This document shows, piece after piece, positions 63,938 through 64,000 of a stretch of 64,000 nt of DNA (within the stretch, counting starts at the first letter, position 1; each line of letters begins with the position of its first letter). Position numbers and translations under genes: made by a program. Source of the stretch: Ahaetulla prasina (taxonomy: Eukaryota; Chordata; Lepidosauria; Squamata; Colubridae); assembly GCF_028640845.1 (NCBI RefSeq), contig NC_080542.1, forward strand, positions 59,869,064-59,933,063. The letters are read 5' to 3'. The notes under the pieces were generated by a model. That model ran no database searches and was not told where the DNA came from. It worked only from the letters and a program-made list of their open reading frames with translations.

Positions 63938-64000
63938 GTAATAATAAATATCACTAAATATTTATCATGGGAAGTTGAACTTTTTTCAGTCATAATTCTT

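Noticed and set aside
1..64000. A new defence or biosynthetic system
   Set aside because: All coding sequence is either INVS or recognisable transposable elements; no other gene set is present.

Overview
This is a vertebrate nuclear window, almost certainly from a squamate and probably a snake. It is AT-rich, unspliced genomic DNA with short exons separated by kilobase introns. Its repeats are typical of squamates: Sauria-type tRNA SINEs, CR1 and L2/L3-type LINEs, L1 fragments, Penelope-like elements, chromovirus Gypsy relics and many non-autonomous hAT elements. One short LINE tail at 16744-16812 carries an AATAG microsatellite joined to a TTGGCCAAGTGTGATTGG core. I recall this combination from snake CR1-L3 elements, so it is my main reason for preferring snake.

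One protein-coding gene spans the whole window on the plus strand: INVS (inversin, NPHP2). Thirteen consecutive internal coding exons can be placed with canonical AG/GT borders and compatible phases: 1293-1459, 27715-27888, 29585-29752, 31170-31350, 36582-36691, 42455-42626, 44871-45026, 46288-46517, 50285-50391, 52855-53067, 57056-57351, 61935-62718 and 63723-63937. Joined, they give about 990 uninterrupted codons: nearly the whole ankyrin-repeat block, the first IQ motif, the low-complexity middle, and the second IQ motif. The 5' exon or exons with the start codon (about 36 residues) and the last coding exon (about 60 residues in mammals) lie outside the window.

Everything else is intronic. 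The first intron in view is 26.3 kb. It holds two hAT MITEs with perfect 8-bp target duplications and a third with a one-mismatch pair, a Penelope fragment, two L1 fragments, two L2/L3-type or related LINEs, a CR1 split by a SINE, two Gypsy chromovirus relics, and a solo LTR inserted into the chromodomain region of one of them. A fourth hAT with a one-mismatch duplication and an L1 C-terminal fragment follow near 25 kb. The 31.3-36.6 kb intron holds a Gypsy pol relic on the minus strand that was broken twice: by a solo LTR in its RNase H region and by a LINE 3' fragment with a purine-rich tract in its integrase. An L2-type LINE lies beside it. The 36.7-42.4 kb intron has a local duplication whose second copy was later split by a hAT MITE, plus two foldback structures. 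The 3' part holds further CR1, L1 and L2-like fragments, a Tc1/mariner-type MITE, a fourth solo LTR, a Penelope/Gypsy composite and a SINE carrying a tiny LINE-tail insertion.

I see no operon, CRISPR array, tRNA or rRNA gene, or novel gene system. The interest lies in the intact INVS reading frame, the datable nested insertions with visible target duplications, and a promoter block containing an AP-1-like site shared by three of the LTRs.
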